NCBI RefSeq assembly: GCF_002078875.1
Contig: NC_034409.1
Span: 11,255,399-11,319,398 of the forward strand
Source: Numida meleagris
Taxonomy: Eukaryota; Chordata; Aves; Galliformes; Numididae
DNA: 64,000 bases
Direction: 5' to 3'
In this document: positions 1 through 13,868 of the stretch, piece after piece
Numbering within the stretch: position 1 is the first letter of the stretch
Layout of the letters: the number at the start of each line of letters is the position of its first letter
Position numbers and translations under genes: made by a program
The notes under the pieces: generated by a model
What the model was told of the DNA's origin: nothing
The model's database searches: none
What the model saw: only the letters and a program-made list of their open reading frames with translations

Positions 1-612
1 ATAGAAGCCTAGAAATGTTCTTGGGATGTGGAAGATTGTAGTAGGAATACTTGTATTGCTATGAATGGAGAGAGAATGTGAACACAGTGCAAAATACCAG
101 CAGAAAAAGGGCTCCAGAATGTACACGTATTGCTGAGACTTGCTGTAACAAGTCATCAGGATCCTAGCCCACATCTACCTGCCATTTCAGGATAGCTAGA
201 TATAAACCATAAACAAAGACTGAGTTCTGATGACTCACAGTGTTGGGGCAGAGTAGAAAACACCGTAGAATCAAAGAATCACAGCTCTTGAGGGCACAAA
301 GACATATCCTAAGCTAGCGTGTTCCTAACAAGAACCTTGTATTGGGAAAGTCTCAAAAATGGTCCTACCCAGCATAGGAAGGGGTTTCAGCAGAAGCAGA
401 ATGTGCCATGGAGCAGACAGGGACTGGCAAAGCCACAGAGAGAATGGAGGCCCTATGACCTCTACTACCTAGTGATTGTGGCCTTTGTCAGCCTCTCTAA
501 TGGATCCTGCCCCCCAGTCCTGCTGTGTCCCTTTCCATTTCATTGACTGCACTCCTGGACAGGAACATGAACAGATCAGTGGGTGTCACTGACTTCTCCA
601 TCCTCTGTCACG
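1..612. other. Unannotated single-copy-looking stretch
   Basis: I see no recognisable gene or transposon here. The 75-codon open frame at 319-546 (+) has no recognisable domain, and random sequence of this composition gives many frames of that length. The short run at about 268-285 contains two AGAATCA-like words that recall the CR1 3' tail, but no CR1 body follows. Confidence 0.5.
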
Positions 613-800
613 CAGCCCAGCGTTCTGAAGCTCTCTACAAGGACATCATCGGCCCAAGGAAAAGAAAGCATGTGTAGCTCAGGTGGCAGGCAACTATCTG
701 CCAACAGCTGTAGGAAGATACCCATCGTGGGGTGCAGCCTGGTGCTTCCTTCTTCTTGGGCCAATGATGACCTTGTAGAGAACTTCAGAACTCTAGGCTG
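613..800. repeat. Long imperfect inverted repeat (58-bp arms)
   Basis: The left arm at 613-670 and the reverse complement of the right arm at 743-800 align without gaps over 58 positions with 50 identities. The 72-bp spacer contains a further small stem (TGGCAG near 684 with CTGCCA near 699). Because of the fold, both strands carry similar short open frames sharing the word FRTLGC, which is why neither should be read as a gene. Five of the eight differences become G-U pairs in a minus-strand RNA, leaving three mismatches; a plus-strand RNA would keep seven mismatches. One difference, TCGG against TTGG, looks like CpG decay. It may be a foldback or MITE-like DNA element, a local inverted duplication, or a structured transcript. 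I see no convincing target-site duplication at its edges and do not recognise a family. Confidence 0.8.
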
Positions 801-2967
801 TGAAGCATCTGTGCTTATTTGTACAACCATTTCTATGTGAGTTTATATATAAATATATACCTCTCCACTTGTACGTAGAAAAATAAATATACACATATAT
901 TTTTATATAAAAACACCTTCTTTCATAGGAAATGGGAAGTCAATCAGATAGTTTCCAAAAATGGTGACCAGCCCATCATCAGGCAGTAAGAAAACATTTT
1001 GGGTATGAGGTGTTTGGCATCGTGAGGCACTGGGCAGTAAACCTGCCACCTCCACCCTGCTCAACACTGTGTCCAGATGTGCCTGGAGACCCTCCCATGA
1101 AAGCAACCTGTGCTCTGATAGCAGCCCTTGGCAGCTCTGGAGAACAAAATAAACATTCATTATTCAGTAATCTCACAAAAGTTTCCTGAAGCTTAAAGAG
1201 CCATAATTTGCTTAATTTTACTTTGCAAATATTGTATGTCTGACTCTAATAAGTGTTCTTGTAGCAGGCTGATCACTGTAATTTCTGTTGTCAGTCATGT
1301 TGCTTTCTTCCTCTGCCGCAGTGTCTGGCTGGGGGTAACCTGGCATGCCCCACAAGCCAATGAAACCATTTGTTAATGCTTTGAGATTGCTGCATGCTAT
1401 TTCCTCTTCAACTCTTGGCCAATACTTGTATTTCTATTGCAGGTTTTCATCTCCTCAGCAGACACACCTGAACTGCAGTCTGCTTTAGCTGAAGGTTGAT
1501 CTGTTTTGTATGGAGTACAACACTACCAGAAGGAAATGTTATTTCTGTAGTCCAGCTGTAAGGAAGCTTCCCAGTTACATGAGGGAAGGAGATTAAGATC
1601 AGTCAGAAAATTAGATGAAGTTGTTTGCTTGAACTCTGGATGCATGTGTCCACAGCAGGGATACAGATTACAGGGTGTAAATTAGAATCCACCTCCACTT
1701 TTTATTTATTTTCCTTCTTGATAGTAAATAAAGATTTAACATTGAACTTGCTGCTTAAGAACTAAAAGCGGACACAGCTGCAAATCTGCAAAGGAGATAC
1801 TGAAGTCCACCTAGCCCAAGTTTAGCAGTTGGCATCATTCAAAAGTGTAGTAATTCTGTAGTTGCTCCATTACATTGCTACTTCTTTCTTTGCATAACAA
1901 ACATGTTAAATGTTTCTCATCTACAATATTGCTGGCCACTATGCAGCTGTTCTCAGGTTATTCTGATTCATCCCTTTCATCTATATGGCATTAGTTATAA
2001 AATAGTTGATGTGTACTTTTTCCAGGTAGGTATTCATCACGATATTATCCACCACAGAAAAAAAAAAAAGGCACAAAAAAACCCACAGCATCCTCTTTAT
2101 TGGCTTTGCAGTGTTGCATTCACATGCAGCTGTACCATGTCACTGCAGTATTTTAGTTTTCAATGGCATTGCAACAGGATGAAGATGAGCTGTAAGTCCT
2201 GATTTGGTTAGATTTATTGTGTGATCGTGAGGAAACCCTTCTTAAAGTGAAGACATGGCACAAGGGATATGTTGGCTACCAGGCAACCGGCAGGCAGGGA
2301 AATTCCCCCAGCTTTGGATTCTCACTGACTGCTTGGAACATAGCCCAGTACTGTCAGTCCTTTCAATAATTATGGGCGAGATAAATAAATAAATATGGGC
2401 AAGTCAAATGCAAAATCTGTATAAAAATAATTAAACTCAAGAAAATTTCAGTGATTATGATGTGGGGGATAGTTAGAGCTTAATTTCAAAGTAAAGTTTA
2501 ATAGAATCCATACATAAGCAGAGAATGTGAGAAATAATTGCATGCAGTCCTCTCTGTCCAAACAAAAGATTTTTCAGCTTTGAGTTTTAACTTCATCCCT
2601 AAATAGAGATCTGCATTTGCCTAATGCATGGCATGCAAGAGTCTCAAATACATTCTCACTGAGTTTGACTGCATAGCCATCATTCCTTTCAGTGCCCAGA
2701 CAATTTTGAGTAGGTTTACTGTGCTATATTGATTTCTGCTTGACTTCCCCGTATGGTATACTTCAGATTCAGAGTATAGCTTATGTTCTTTAACAAAACA
2801 AAAATCTTTCATATGTGAGCAAAACCCAAGATTTATGGTGCAAATAAAAGTTTCATTTTCTTAAGTAACTTGTATTTATTCATCTCTCTACCAGCTCTGT
2901 GATCCTTGTTCATCCTAGAGCTTTCTCAACAGAAATCCTTAATCATGGCATCTATATTTTGTGATAC
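801..2967. other. Unannotated stretch
   Basis: No gene or transposon is recognisable. The part at 840-915 is very AT-rich with TATATAAATATA-like words, and a run of twelve A lies near 2057. Open frames up to 99 codons (1903-2202, +) have no recognisable domain and are taken as chance. Confidence 0.5.
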
Positions 2968-3355
2968 CACAGAATCATAGAACCAAAGAATCATTTTGGC
3001 TGGAAAAGACCTGTAAGATTATCAATTTCAACCATCTGTCTAACACTACAAGCTCACTGCTAAACCATGTCCTTAAGCACCATGCCCACACATTACGCAG
3101 TAAGGTGTCCAGGAAGTTCTTGAATATCTCCAGAGGAGACTCCATAACTGGAGCTCATCCTTGTGTTTGCATGGAACATCCTGTGTTCTAGTTTTTGCCT
3201 GTTGTCCCTCAAAATTTTTCTTGTATTGAGGGGCCTAAAAGTGAACCCAGTAGTCAATGTGTGGTCTCACCACTGACGAGTACAAAGGGACAATCACTTC
3301 CCTAGTCCTGCTGGCCAACTACTTCTGATGCAGACTAGGATGCCACTGGCCAGTC
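2968..3355 (-). mobile_element. CR1 LINE fragment, 3' end, diverged
   Basis: Read on the minus strand this is the 3' part of a CR1 non-LTR retrotransposon. The plus strand begins with the tandem AGAATCATAGAA tail, then TTGGCTGGAAAAGACC, CTAAACCATG and TTGAATATCTCCAG. It resumes with GAGGGGCCTAAAAGTGAAC, GTGTGGTCTCACCACTG and CTTCCCTAGTCCTGCTGGCC, which are landmarks of the C-terminal part of CR1 ORF2. Between about 3150 and 3215 the expected segment is replaced by much shorter sequence, so an internal deletion has occurred. No coding capacity remains. The 5' truncation near 3355 is usual for CR1. Confidence 0.9.
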
Positions 3356-6300
3356 TTAAGGAGTTCAGGTGTAATGTCAATGGAAGACAAGAGTAAATCT
3401 CCTCAGAAAGTAAACAGTAAAGAATGTAAAGTATAGTTCCACCATTTTACATACAATTAATATAAATTTATACTTTCTAGCAGTGGTTGGTTTTTTTTGT
3501 TACATAGCCTCACTGAAGATGTAGGTAAATATGAAAGATTTGAAGTGTCTTTCTAGTTTGTCAGAATGAGGAAACACCAGCTGATCTAGGAAAAGCAAAT
3601 GCCTAGATAACCTCCTGTTCTTTCCCACAGCAATATTGAGCCAGTCAGGATAGAGGTAATATGCAGCCTGAATCAGCTGGAAAATCAGGTTGTGGTAGCA
3701 ATACAGCATAGTATGCATGCACTTACATTTCTGGTAAAATGAACAGATCTGTACATAAGCTAACTGCCAAAAAGCAAATCATATGCCTGAAAACTGGTAA
3801 AAAAAAAGGGTACAAGACTTGTCCACAAACCATTCACTAAAATCTACATACAACATACAAAAGTACGGGCAAAGTTCCCATGCCACTTATTGAACAATTT
3901 GTTTAAACTTGTTCTTATTAACAGTGTCAGACATGGCCTCTCTCAACTTTCTTTTCAGCTTCTTATGAAGGCTGGTGCTCCACAGTGAGCATCAGAGGCT
4001 TTACTGACGAGATTTCTATGTTTCAGTTGTACAATAAAGTGTACAAATGTTCACAGCCTCAACGTGCATCTACTTTCTGGCATTTATAAAGTTCATCAGG
4101 AGTGCTTAAACTTTGTGTCTCAGATGGGATAGCACAACATTACCTCTGAGTCATTTATCAAAAACAACACCTGCTACAACACATATATCAGCCAAGGTTA
4201 CTTTTTCATCTAGTACTCTGCCACATCCATTGATTTTGTAACTTCTACCACCTTTCAACAGTACCCTCTGAAAACAGCCTTTTCCATTTTCCTTCATAAC
4301 TATACCAAATTCACATTTCCAGAAGATATATCATTGAATTCCATTCACTTCTCTAGAAAATAAGCACAAAAATCTTCCCTCAGTGCCTGGGGAAGACTTA
4401 CCTAATAACCTGCATTAGTATTAACAGAAGTTGCCAGCATGGATCTCAGTGCCTTTTATTGAGAGAGCAGACCTCAAGCTGGACTCTGAAAGTTTTCATT
4501 TATTTTTAATTGTGTAAGTAAACTCATCCAAAAAATCCAATGGAAAATTTATTTCCTTTATAGACTTTCTGGATGAAATGTTAGTGCCTTCCTCAGGGAA
4601 TAAAAAATGAGTCAATATTGCCCATAAAAAGGCAGATATTTTCCAATAAGAATAACTACGAAAACATACTTTAATGGAAAAAAGTAAAGAGAGGAAAAAA
4701 GAAAAAGAAAATGCTGTTAGAACTATAGCAAACTCCTGCTTTTAGATTAGGATATTAATTATCAAGAGAGAGTGGGCTTTCTTTAATTTGCACCGTTTCA
4801 CATATCAGTATAGTCTGATCTTCAATAAAGAATATATTTTTCTGACCAATACAAAATTTTCTTGTCAACAAACACATGTTGCTACTTTGATGATTAAAAT
4901 ATATCACCTCAGTTATACCTTCCAAACTGTCTTCTTGACAGTGTAGTCATTGTCACACTTCCCAATTGTTTTGATTCATTCATTGTCCCTTGTACATTGG
5001 AAACAGTCTGTCAACATGGTGAAATAGCTGGTGTTATACTGACAGTTTGTCAGGGAGAGAAATTCTGCAGAAACAAATAAGAAAAATCATTGAATAGTGT
5101 TTCCATAGGGAGTAGAAAAATTGTTTTTGTGGGTCTTCTTAGTGATTTATGCATGCACTTCTGGAGATGTGAAGGTAATTGGCAGAACAACAAACTACCT
5201 GGAAAGTTCAGTACCGGTCTTTGTAGACCTAGACTACTCTTTGTATTTCAAAAAAAGAAAAAGAAAAGGAGAAGAAAAGCATCAATACAAATAATGACTT
5301 CAAGACACATTAACAAATTTAAAAATGAAGATGGTATCAGAAACACTTGAAATCATTTAGTAACTCTTTTTGGTAAGCATGAGCCATCCTCCTGGATTGG
5401 AATGATGTTATGACATACTCTCCCTGTACTTTTGGAGAGGTTACTGAGAGTGATATTTTTCCTGGCAGATCAGTTTTATAAGTCTTTGCACAGGGCTCAG
5501 GATGAAGACGCAAGCTGAAAATTTAATCCAAATATGAACAAAAATATTATGGTCTACCCAAAATGCATGAAATGAAGATTGGTTTGTACTGATGCTCTAT
5601 AATTAAAGAGTTGTGGGCTTTCAATCAGAGAAAAATATCATCTAATCCACTTACTGGGTTCCAAGGAGAAGTAGAGTCATCTTAGCTGAAGTATAATCAT
5701 TACGTATACCCTGGCTATGCTACACCTGTCACGTTCATTTTCAGTTGTATCCTATACAGTTGGGAAACTCCAGAGAATTCAGGTGGTTGGATGGTTCACA
5801 AAGGTGCCTCTCCTTTTTTTTTTACTGGTGGGAAGAAGAGTTCTGTATTCACAGTAAATACTGAGAAGCAGGAGGAGGGGAGGTGTGCTGTGTATAGTTA
5901 GTACCAGTGTGAGAAGAGTAAAGCAAACAGATATACTTTATGATTTGACGTGACTCTCATTATATCTGATCTCATTTATCTGTCTTAAGGAAGACATCTC
6001 TATGGTCAATATTAAGGTGCAAAAATGAGCAGCAAAAATAAACTTTTATGAGAGCACTCAGAGTGAGACACCTAAAAACCACATGTAAAGCATGGGTAGA
6101 CTTCTTGGTTCTACAATTACGAGGTAATTGTACCAATTTCTTTGAAAATTAAGGCATTTACACTGCCTGTGCATGGACTGAAGAGCAATCATATCTGAAA
6201 ATTATGAACAATATTTCCAGTTGTTCTCAAATCCTTTTGATGCCTCTTGGATATCCTCAGTACTATGTTTTGCAATTAATGTGAAAGTGTCTGGTTGTGA

Positions 6301-9300
6301 CAAGACAGGCTGCCAACACAGATTTTTGTTATAACCATGTGTCATAACCTAGACAATGGATTCATAATATAAAGAAAATCTGCTATGAAAAATGCAGGTA
6401 GAACAGCTAAGAGAAAAAATAGCCTTATCTATGGATAAAAAGTTCCACAAGCTTCTTCTGTTAAATCCTATTATGTAGGGAGAGAAGATCACATCAGTTG
6501 TGTGAAATCCAGAACAGATAAATCTGGAAACAAATTTTCTGTGAAGTCAGTAGTAAAAGATAGATACTACTTTAATAGTCAGCAGACTCTACCCAAATCT
6601 GATTCTCAAATCCAGGCTATGTCAATATATCTGTGTAATCTTTCAGTTATCAAAGAGGATCATGAAAGGTACTGGAAGAAGGAGAGGAATCTCAGTCTTT
6701 AGCCCCTTCCAGAATATCCCAAATCAAGAAAGCATAAGAATGTGCAAGATCTATACTGACTCTTCTGTAAAGATCTCATTAGTAATGCTGAAGACGTGTT
6801 TATGACATTTGACATATCACTGGCATATTTTTTGTTAAAGTAATTTCTGGGTTAATACTCAAAATAAAGCCATATTCTTCTAGCTAATATTCCAACCAGC
6901 AATTTTACAGTTCATTATAAATCATTACTTTATCAGTATAGGTTTTAAATGATCATTATAATCATCTTCTTTCTTATTTTTTTCTTTTATATGTTGATCA
7001 TGGGATTGACCTACCTTTCTTCAAAGAGTCAGAATACTGATTAAACAATGATTTATAAAAAAAATAACATTATCATTTTCTGATCCATATTCTCAAAAAT
7101 TACATAAAATGAATTGAGCTCAAGCACAGTCACTCCTTTTTAAACTGAAATCTCTAAGCTTATTTTCATTTCTATTGGGGTTTCTAGTTGCCAGATTAAG
7201 TATCACTATTGTAGTAAAGATCTCAGATTTACTTAAATATTTCCTAAATGCTTGGTATTATCTTTCATGAAGAATTCAGTTGTATACCATAGTTTTTATT
7301 TTGTTTCATTAGTCTCTATTCAAATTAGTTTATGGTTTCTCCTACTTTGACAAAATCTGTTGAAGAATTTTAAGTGATTCAGCACAAATTTAGCAACTGA
7401 AATTAAAAATAAGTAAATTATCCCTGCTAATCTTTGCTTAAAAAAGTAAAGTGGGAGAAATGTGAATATTCTAGTATTAAAAAGCAATTTAATCTTTGAA
7501 GTATCGACTACGTGCTTTCACAGAGGAGCCAAATTGTGTAAACTGCAAAACTGTGAGCAGGTGCTCATGCCTTGTTCAATGCGTAGGACAGTAATCCCCA
7601 AAGACCTGGCACATTGCCAGCATGTCTGAAAAAGGAAGAGGTAAAGATTTAATTAAAATCTTTACTCCACAAACAGAATCTTTACTCCATATCATCTCGA
7701 TTTTTGTGTTTGGTTGCAGAGGACTGGCTGCTAATCTGCCTCAGGAGTGGTGGAGAATGATTGTCTTGTCAGAGCAGATCTGGGGAGACACGATGATAGA
7801 GTCCAGTTTTGGTTCCTGGACCTTGGTCAGGGCTAGAGGCTACAACAGTTCTCTTCCTTGGTAATGCACTTTAAATAAGAGAACAATATTTGGTCAATTT
7901 ACATACTGTTTACAATTGATCTGGTTTTGGAACAGGTCTAGAACTCATCTGGCTCACCATCTCACATAAGACAGCTGTGTAACACGAGTGCTTGCATTTC
8001 AGTCTAGAGAATAGCAGGCAGAAAAAGGAGCCAGTTCATGGCCTCCTTCATCAGTTTAGGAATATTATGGAGAGAGCCACAGACTAACTATTCCAAAATG
8101 GGTGGGTTAGACAGTTTTCAAGTTATATATTCTATTACAAAATTAGACGTGGAGGGACTTCTGTCTTGTTTTGAGACATCTCGCTGTCGCATATAGTGAT
8201 GGACCACTAATTTGAGTGCATTTGAGATTAGCTATTTATTTCCACCATTGGTCTCAAAAAATGTAGTCAATAGTAACTTTATTTTTCAAGTTATCACATA
8301 TAACATCTCACTTCTACCTCTGTACTTACTCAAACAGAACTTCCTTAAAAATACTGGAGGTTGAGCGACTGACTGAACTTGGTAGTTATAAATTAGTGTG
8401 CTGTGATAGGGAACAGTGTGGCTCAGTGCAGGTTTTCTGTCGCCAGATTTCCATTGGCCTTCACAACCCACACTTGAGATCTTCCTAAGCTGCAAGGCAA
8501 GAGCAATACCTTTCATTTTTTCATTTGCCCTTTTTCTTTTCTCTCTGAACAGCATGTGAGAATTGTGTAGTGTGGATATTTTTCATAATCAAGTTGTGCA
8601 ATTTTGTCTATTAGGTTGCTTTCCAAAGCCTTCAGGGAAAGAACTTCAGCATAGCCATCACTCACTCAAGAAGAACTAAAAGAAATTAAATTCCTGAGCT
8701 CTACCAAAACACACATAAAATAAGCAAATTGTTATGTGTCAGATGCAACATTTCAGGTTTTTGTTTTGTTTTGTTTTTAAACAAAAGCTCCCAGAATCAC
8801 TCAATACTAAAATAAATGAATAATAATACTTGTAGATACTTCCAAGCAACTGCAGAGAGGGAGCCAAGCATGAACTGGAAAGCATACAGATGTGCATACA
8901 GATAATATCTGCACAGTTTTCATGGGCACTTGAGTTTCAAAGAACAGTGTTTAGTGGAAATGATACCTGTAATGTTGTATTTAAAGGATGATACACATTA
9001 GGTCTGTATATAGATTATAGACAGACCTGTATGCTCTCTGCCCTGTTCCAGTCAAATGCTTACTTGTGGATACACGTGAATTACAGGTCAACATTCACCT
9101 GCTGAAACTTTACCAGGAACAATTTGACCTTATCCTGTGATACACCTCATGACTGTCAATGATTATAGCTGTAGCCTGCAGTCAACAAGTTTCTGATGGC
9201 CTCAGAGAATGCTTCATGTCTAATGGGAAATGGCCCAAACCTGAAGACACTGTTTTGGATCCAGCCTCTGTGCTTTGCCAATGGTTTCTGTACAACCAAA

Positions 9301-12300
9301 TGATACTTTTAAAGCCAGTTTTCAAACATGGGAGCAATACAGTTGCACAGCCACTGCAAATGTTTTCAGAAGTTTTTAAAAAATGTCACAAGAAAAAAAG
9401 ATGAACAGTTTTCACTGTGTTCAAGGCAACACTGAAAAACGCATGTGGACATACTTCATAGAGACGACAAATATCTTTAGTGGTTGTTGTGAAATCTGTG
9501 GAGATACCTGACTGAAAAAAAGGAATTTTTATCCTTTGTCTTCTGGTTGCCAGCCTTCTTCCAAGCAAACAAATCTTTCGATAATGATGATTTGTTAGAA
9601 GTGTCAATTATTATGACTTGCAAGAGTTTTCCCAAATTCTCCAGATGGGCCATGAATATAGCTTACAAATCATTCAGATGGGCAGAAATATTTGGAAGGA
9701 GCAGAGGAAATCCTATAAAAAATATTTCACATGTATCTGAGGTAGCAATCAGTTCACTGTTTTGTTTCTTATCGGTAAATAAATAAAAAAAAACAACAGC
9801 TCATACAATGGCAAACTTTAAAGCAATGTTACAGATTAAAGTAAATTAAATATAAAATGATCATTTAAGAATTTTGTTAAATAACATAATTTTCCTCATG
9901 GTATGAATGCTTTGGGCAAAAACATCTACTACAGTGCTTTACGTATTAAAACTGAGCAATCCAATAAATCTATGTGATTGCATTGGTGATAACATCTGGT
10001 ATATGAGCCTGCCAGTCTGCTTAAAACTGTGAATAAGTTTGTTCTAAGTTCTACACATTTCTGCATTTTGTTTGTCTTTGGATGGCATTTGCTGTTGTAA
10101 TTAGATAACTCTGGTAAGAGCTGAACTCTCTTCTTTGATATGAAAGAGTTGCCTTTTCTCAGCACCATTATGTGAGTGGAGGTCTGCCAAGATCCAAACC
10201 AGCTGGTGCCTAAGGTGAAATTTCAAATGGTGGGAAAATTCTGTCATTTGAGGATTTGATGTTATAGACAGAATTCCATCTCAGCAAATATCAGTAGTGA
10301 ACCCATCACATGGAAAGAGCATCTTGAAAATAGAAATTGGGAAGTTCAGCTAAAGCATTCAGATTTACAGCATTTCCAACTATAATTAAAAGTTCATCCG
10401 GAATCACACCTATTATTTTATTGTTCTATTTAATTGCTTTCTGCAGCAATTTCTATGAATCAGTCATAATAATGATAAGCAGTTCAATTACCTGTAAGTG
10501 AAGCACTTGCTCTCTATGCCCCATAAGATAAAGCCTGCCTGGTGCTAATACAATATGAGATCCAAGCTATGTCTCAAAGTCTCGCACATCTTTAATGGAC
10601 TGCACTGTGCTGACAATTAATTATCAGCAAGGGATGAAGTATAGCCAAGCTGAATGCAAATGATCACCAAATTGCAGCCCAAAGATACCGTAGTAACATC
10701 CTTCATGACAGGGTTACTGATGATTACTGGGTATCACAGGTACAAATCAGCTCAGTCCATTATTATTAAAGTATATCAGGAAACAGGAGCTTGATGATAT
10801 TCACAGAAAAAATCTTTGGGAAAAGTCATACTTCATCTTTTTCCACAGACATTTTTTCCCCCACGTCAGTGATAATTTATAACATATCACTCTTAGAAAA
10901 CAAGTAAATGTTTAAAGAACCTGAGTCAGAAGGGCTACAAATGTACAAACATTTTTGGCATTTTTTCTCCTTCCCAGTTTCATGGAGACAGATGATGTGA
11001 TGAGTCCTTAGGGTAAGAGCACTGGCTTCATGAAGATACACGAAGGGTAATAGGGCTCAGTGTGCTGAGGTGGCACACCTAAAATGAACGGCTCTGAAAG
11101 TCAGTCAGCTCACAAGCCACCAAGGAGTGAGCTCTAGCTGCCATACATTTGGAGACCTGCTGTTGGTAAACCCCACGCAAACAGCTCTCAGCTTCCTCCT
11201 CAGCTTCAGCTCACTGATAACAGAACTACAAAGCTCTGAAAATGCTGTTCTGCTGAATCCCTGCTGTAAAGTAACTGGGTTTGCAATAAGCTAAGATTAA
11301 AACAAGGTTAAATTCAGAGCCATCGCTGGTTGAACTTCGTTTAACTCCTGCAAATGGGTGCCATCACTGTGTCTAACAGTACAGTAAGAACAATTTTTTC
11401 AGTTATTCAAGTCATTTCCCCAGGGCTTAGTGCTCGTGCGGAGTGCTTTCACAAGTGGGAAGTGCCTAAAGACAGCACATCTTCTGACATCACAATAATA
11501 GCAGATATTGGATGTGCTATTATACACAAGTCCTTTCAGACTGCCGACATTTCAGTGGCTGCCCTGTGATGTTTATAGGTGACAGACACGGAGCTGCTCT
11601 GCAGCTCTAAGTCAGGAAATTAACGCATTCATCCCTGTGAGTTTTTGTTGCATGTTATCTCTATATTCTATTGTCTAAAACTGGCAATATACTTTCATTT
11701 ACACATAATTAATATTTTGCTTTAATATTTAGTTTTCCAGAACTAGAAGTCTTGCATTGATTCATTTATTTACAAAACATAAAATTGCAATAAACTCAAT
11801 GTCCATTACTTGAAAACATTACTCTGCCAAAACTCTAATGGACTCAGCTTCATTTTCATGATCAGTTCCTTTTTTTTTTCCCCAAGCGGATTGGACCATG
11901 TGATTAAAAATAACTTGAATAATATATTTTGTGCATAGGAATATTAGACCACTTTTTTAATTCTTTTTTAATTTTAAGTATCTGAGCATTCAAAATGAAT
12001 TTCTCTTCCCATAAAGTTTGAATGATTTTTCAATTTTTATAGTTACGTGGTCAAATGATTTCAGTTACATGAAATATTTGGAGTTCTAATTTATTTACAA
12101 CAACTGAACATTTCCTTTTAAATGTAGGGCACCACAAAGGCAAAGTAAAATTACTAACAAATATTTTTGCCACATATCTAAAAGGGATCCTCTTTGTATG
12201 TCAGAAAATACAGAATATGAATGTTCTTTTTATGCTACGAGGGGTAAAATGGATTTGTCATTCTCTCTGAATTTTAGTAAAATTTTCAAAAATATCATTT

Positions 12301-13351
12301 TTTTGTGAAATATTAATTGTAGATGAAAAATTGTGTGGATAATTTTTTCAATTTTTGAGAAAAGTAGATTTAGAAAAAAATTGACTTACATGAGAATTTT
12401 GATGAAATTGGCTATTTTTCCATGAGCTATCATTTTAAAATAAAACATATGGTTTTTCTGTAATTTTCACTCATCTTTTAGAAATACTTAGCATAAGTAG
12501 CAGAAGGCAAACTATCCAATTGCTATTAATTCATTTCAGAGCTAGTCAAATATTTGGGTTTGCTATGTGAACAAACACGGAGGCACTATTCCATTCCAAA
12601 TATTTGCTCAATATTACTACAGTCATAAATTTTAATACTTAGATTCAGAAAATAGAATACCTCCATCTCATAAAGTATAGACGGTAAGTTAATTAAAAGT
12701 GAAAAAGGGGGGGGGGATATTTTAATTGTTTTGCAATGTAAGATCATGTAGTATGATGGGTAAGTAACAGAGCTCAAGGAGAATACAGTAATATTAACGA
12801 GACAGTGCAGCAGAGGATAGGTTAATTAAAGAATAAAGAAGTAAGAATCAATCTTCCCAACCCAGAGCTCCTGTAAGTTAAGCAGAGTCATGCCTGGTGA
12901 AGAAATGGACGTCAGACCTCTGTTGAAAAGCCCTGTGCTTCTGGAAGTAATGTTTGCATTTTAGATCACAGTCCAGCAGCATTCTTAATAGCATTATATA
13001 GGAACTTGATAAAAACATCAGGGCTGTTCTGTGGAACAATGTAAGTTCACTCGTATAACGTGCACCTATAAATTCAAATTTCAACCACAACTCCAGGAGG
13101 AGGGATTGAACTTCAGAAAGATTTAACTCGATGTGATATAGTGTCTAATACAGTTCCTAAGTGCATGGACACACAGTGGTGTTTATCCAGTAAGGAATGC
13201 GCAGCATGTCAGAGGGCAGCGCTCCATGCAGTCTGATTGGACTCACCACAAACTGATAGCCCTCAGCAATAAAAGCCCACAGGAAAACAACAAGGCTTGG
13301 GAAAAGAAACCTCACCGCTCTTGAGCACAGTGATGAAGAAATTGTACATGT
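3356..13351. other. Ten-kilobase stretch without recognisable genes or repeats
   Basis: The sequence is A+T-rich and its open frames are short. Small items seen are purine-rich tracts at about 4677-4713 and 5250-5280, a GTTTT-type run at 8756-8779, a 9-bp perfect inverted repeat around GAG at 6112-6132, and a run of ten G at 12707-12716. None of these defines a functional element. Old repeats too diverged for me to recognise by eye may be present. Confidence 0.5.
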
Positions 13352-13868
13352 TAAAGAAAGTACAATGTCTTGCACCTGGATTACCACAATTCCCACTAAC
13401 AATGCAAGCTGAGCAACAAAAGGATTGAGCACAGCCCTGACGAAAAGGACTTGGGGGTAGGGGTGAATGGCAAGCTGGATGTGAGCCTGCATTGTGCCCT
13501 AGTAGCCAAGAAAGCCAACCGCATCCTGGGCTGCATCAAAAGAAATGTGGCCAGCAGGTCAAGGGAGGTGATCCTGCCCCTCTACTTGGTGCTGGTGAGG
13601 CCTCACCTGGAGTAGTACATCCAGATGTGGAGTCCTCTGTACAGGAGAGACACAGATCTGTTGAAGCATGTACAGAGGAGGGCCACAGAAGTGATCCAAG
13701 GAATGGAATGCCTCTCCCAGGAGGACAGGCTGAGAGAGCTGGGGCTGTTCAGCCTGCGGAAGAGAAGGCTGCAAGGTGACCTGTCAGTATCTGAAGGGCA
13801 GCCAGAGGAAAGAAGGGGACAAACTCTTTAGCAGGGTCTGCTGTGACAGGACAAGGGGAAATGGTATC
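13352..13868 (+). mobile_element. CR1 LINE fragment, internal ORF2 part without 3' end
   Basis: The plus strand carries the CR1 ORF2 C-terminal region. It starts around GTACAATGTCTTGCACCTGG, then has GACGAAAAGGACTTGGGGGT, GCATCCTGGGCTGCATCAAA and GTGGCCAGCAGGTCAAGGGA. These are followed by a passage coding LVRPHLE and RRAT, and then CTGTGACAGGACAAGGGGAA. In-frame stops (for example TAG within the passage after CACCTGGAG) and small indels break the frame, so it is dead. It ends near 13868 inside the normally transcribed 3' region and lacks the octamer tail. CR1 insertions are normally complete at the 3' end, so loss of the tail implies a later deletion or rearrangement. Confidence 0.9.

Noticed and set aside
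268..300. Possible CR1 3' tail (AGAATCAAAGAATCAC)
   Set aside because: The GGTTGGAAAAGACC or GGTTGGAAGAGATC body that should follow is absent, so the words alone are too weak.
576..840. Opposing 84- and 85-codon open frames with similar products
   Set aside because: The similarity is created by the inverted repeat at 613-800; neither frame has independent support.
13157..13492. 111-codon minus-strand frame with hydrophobic stretches
   Set aside because: It lies partly antisense to the CR1 fragment at 13352-13868, so it is an antisense shadow.
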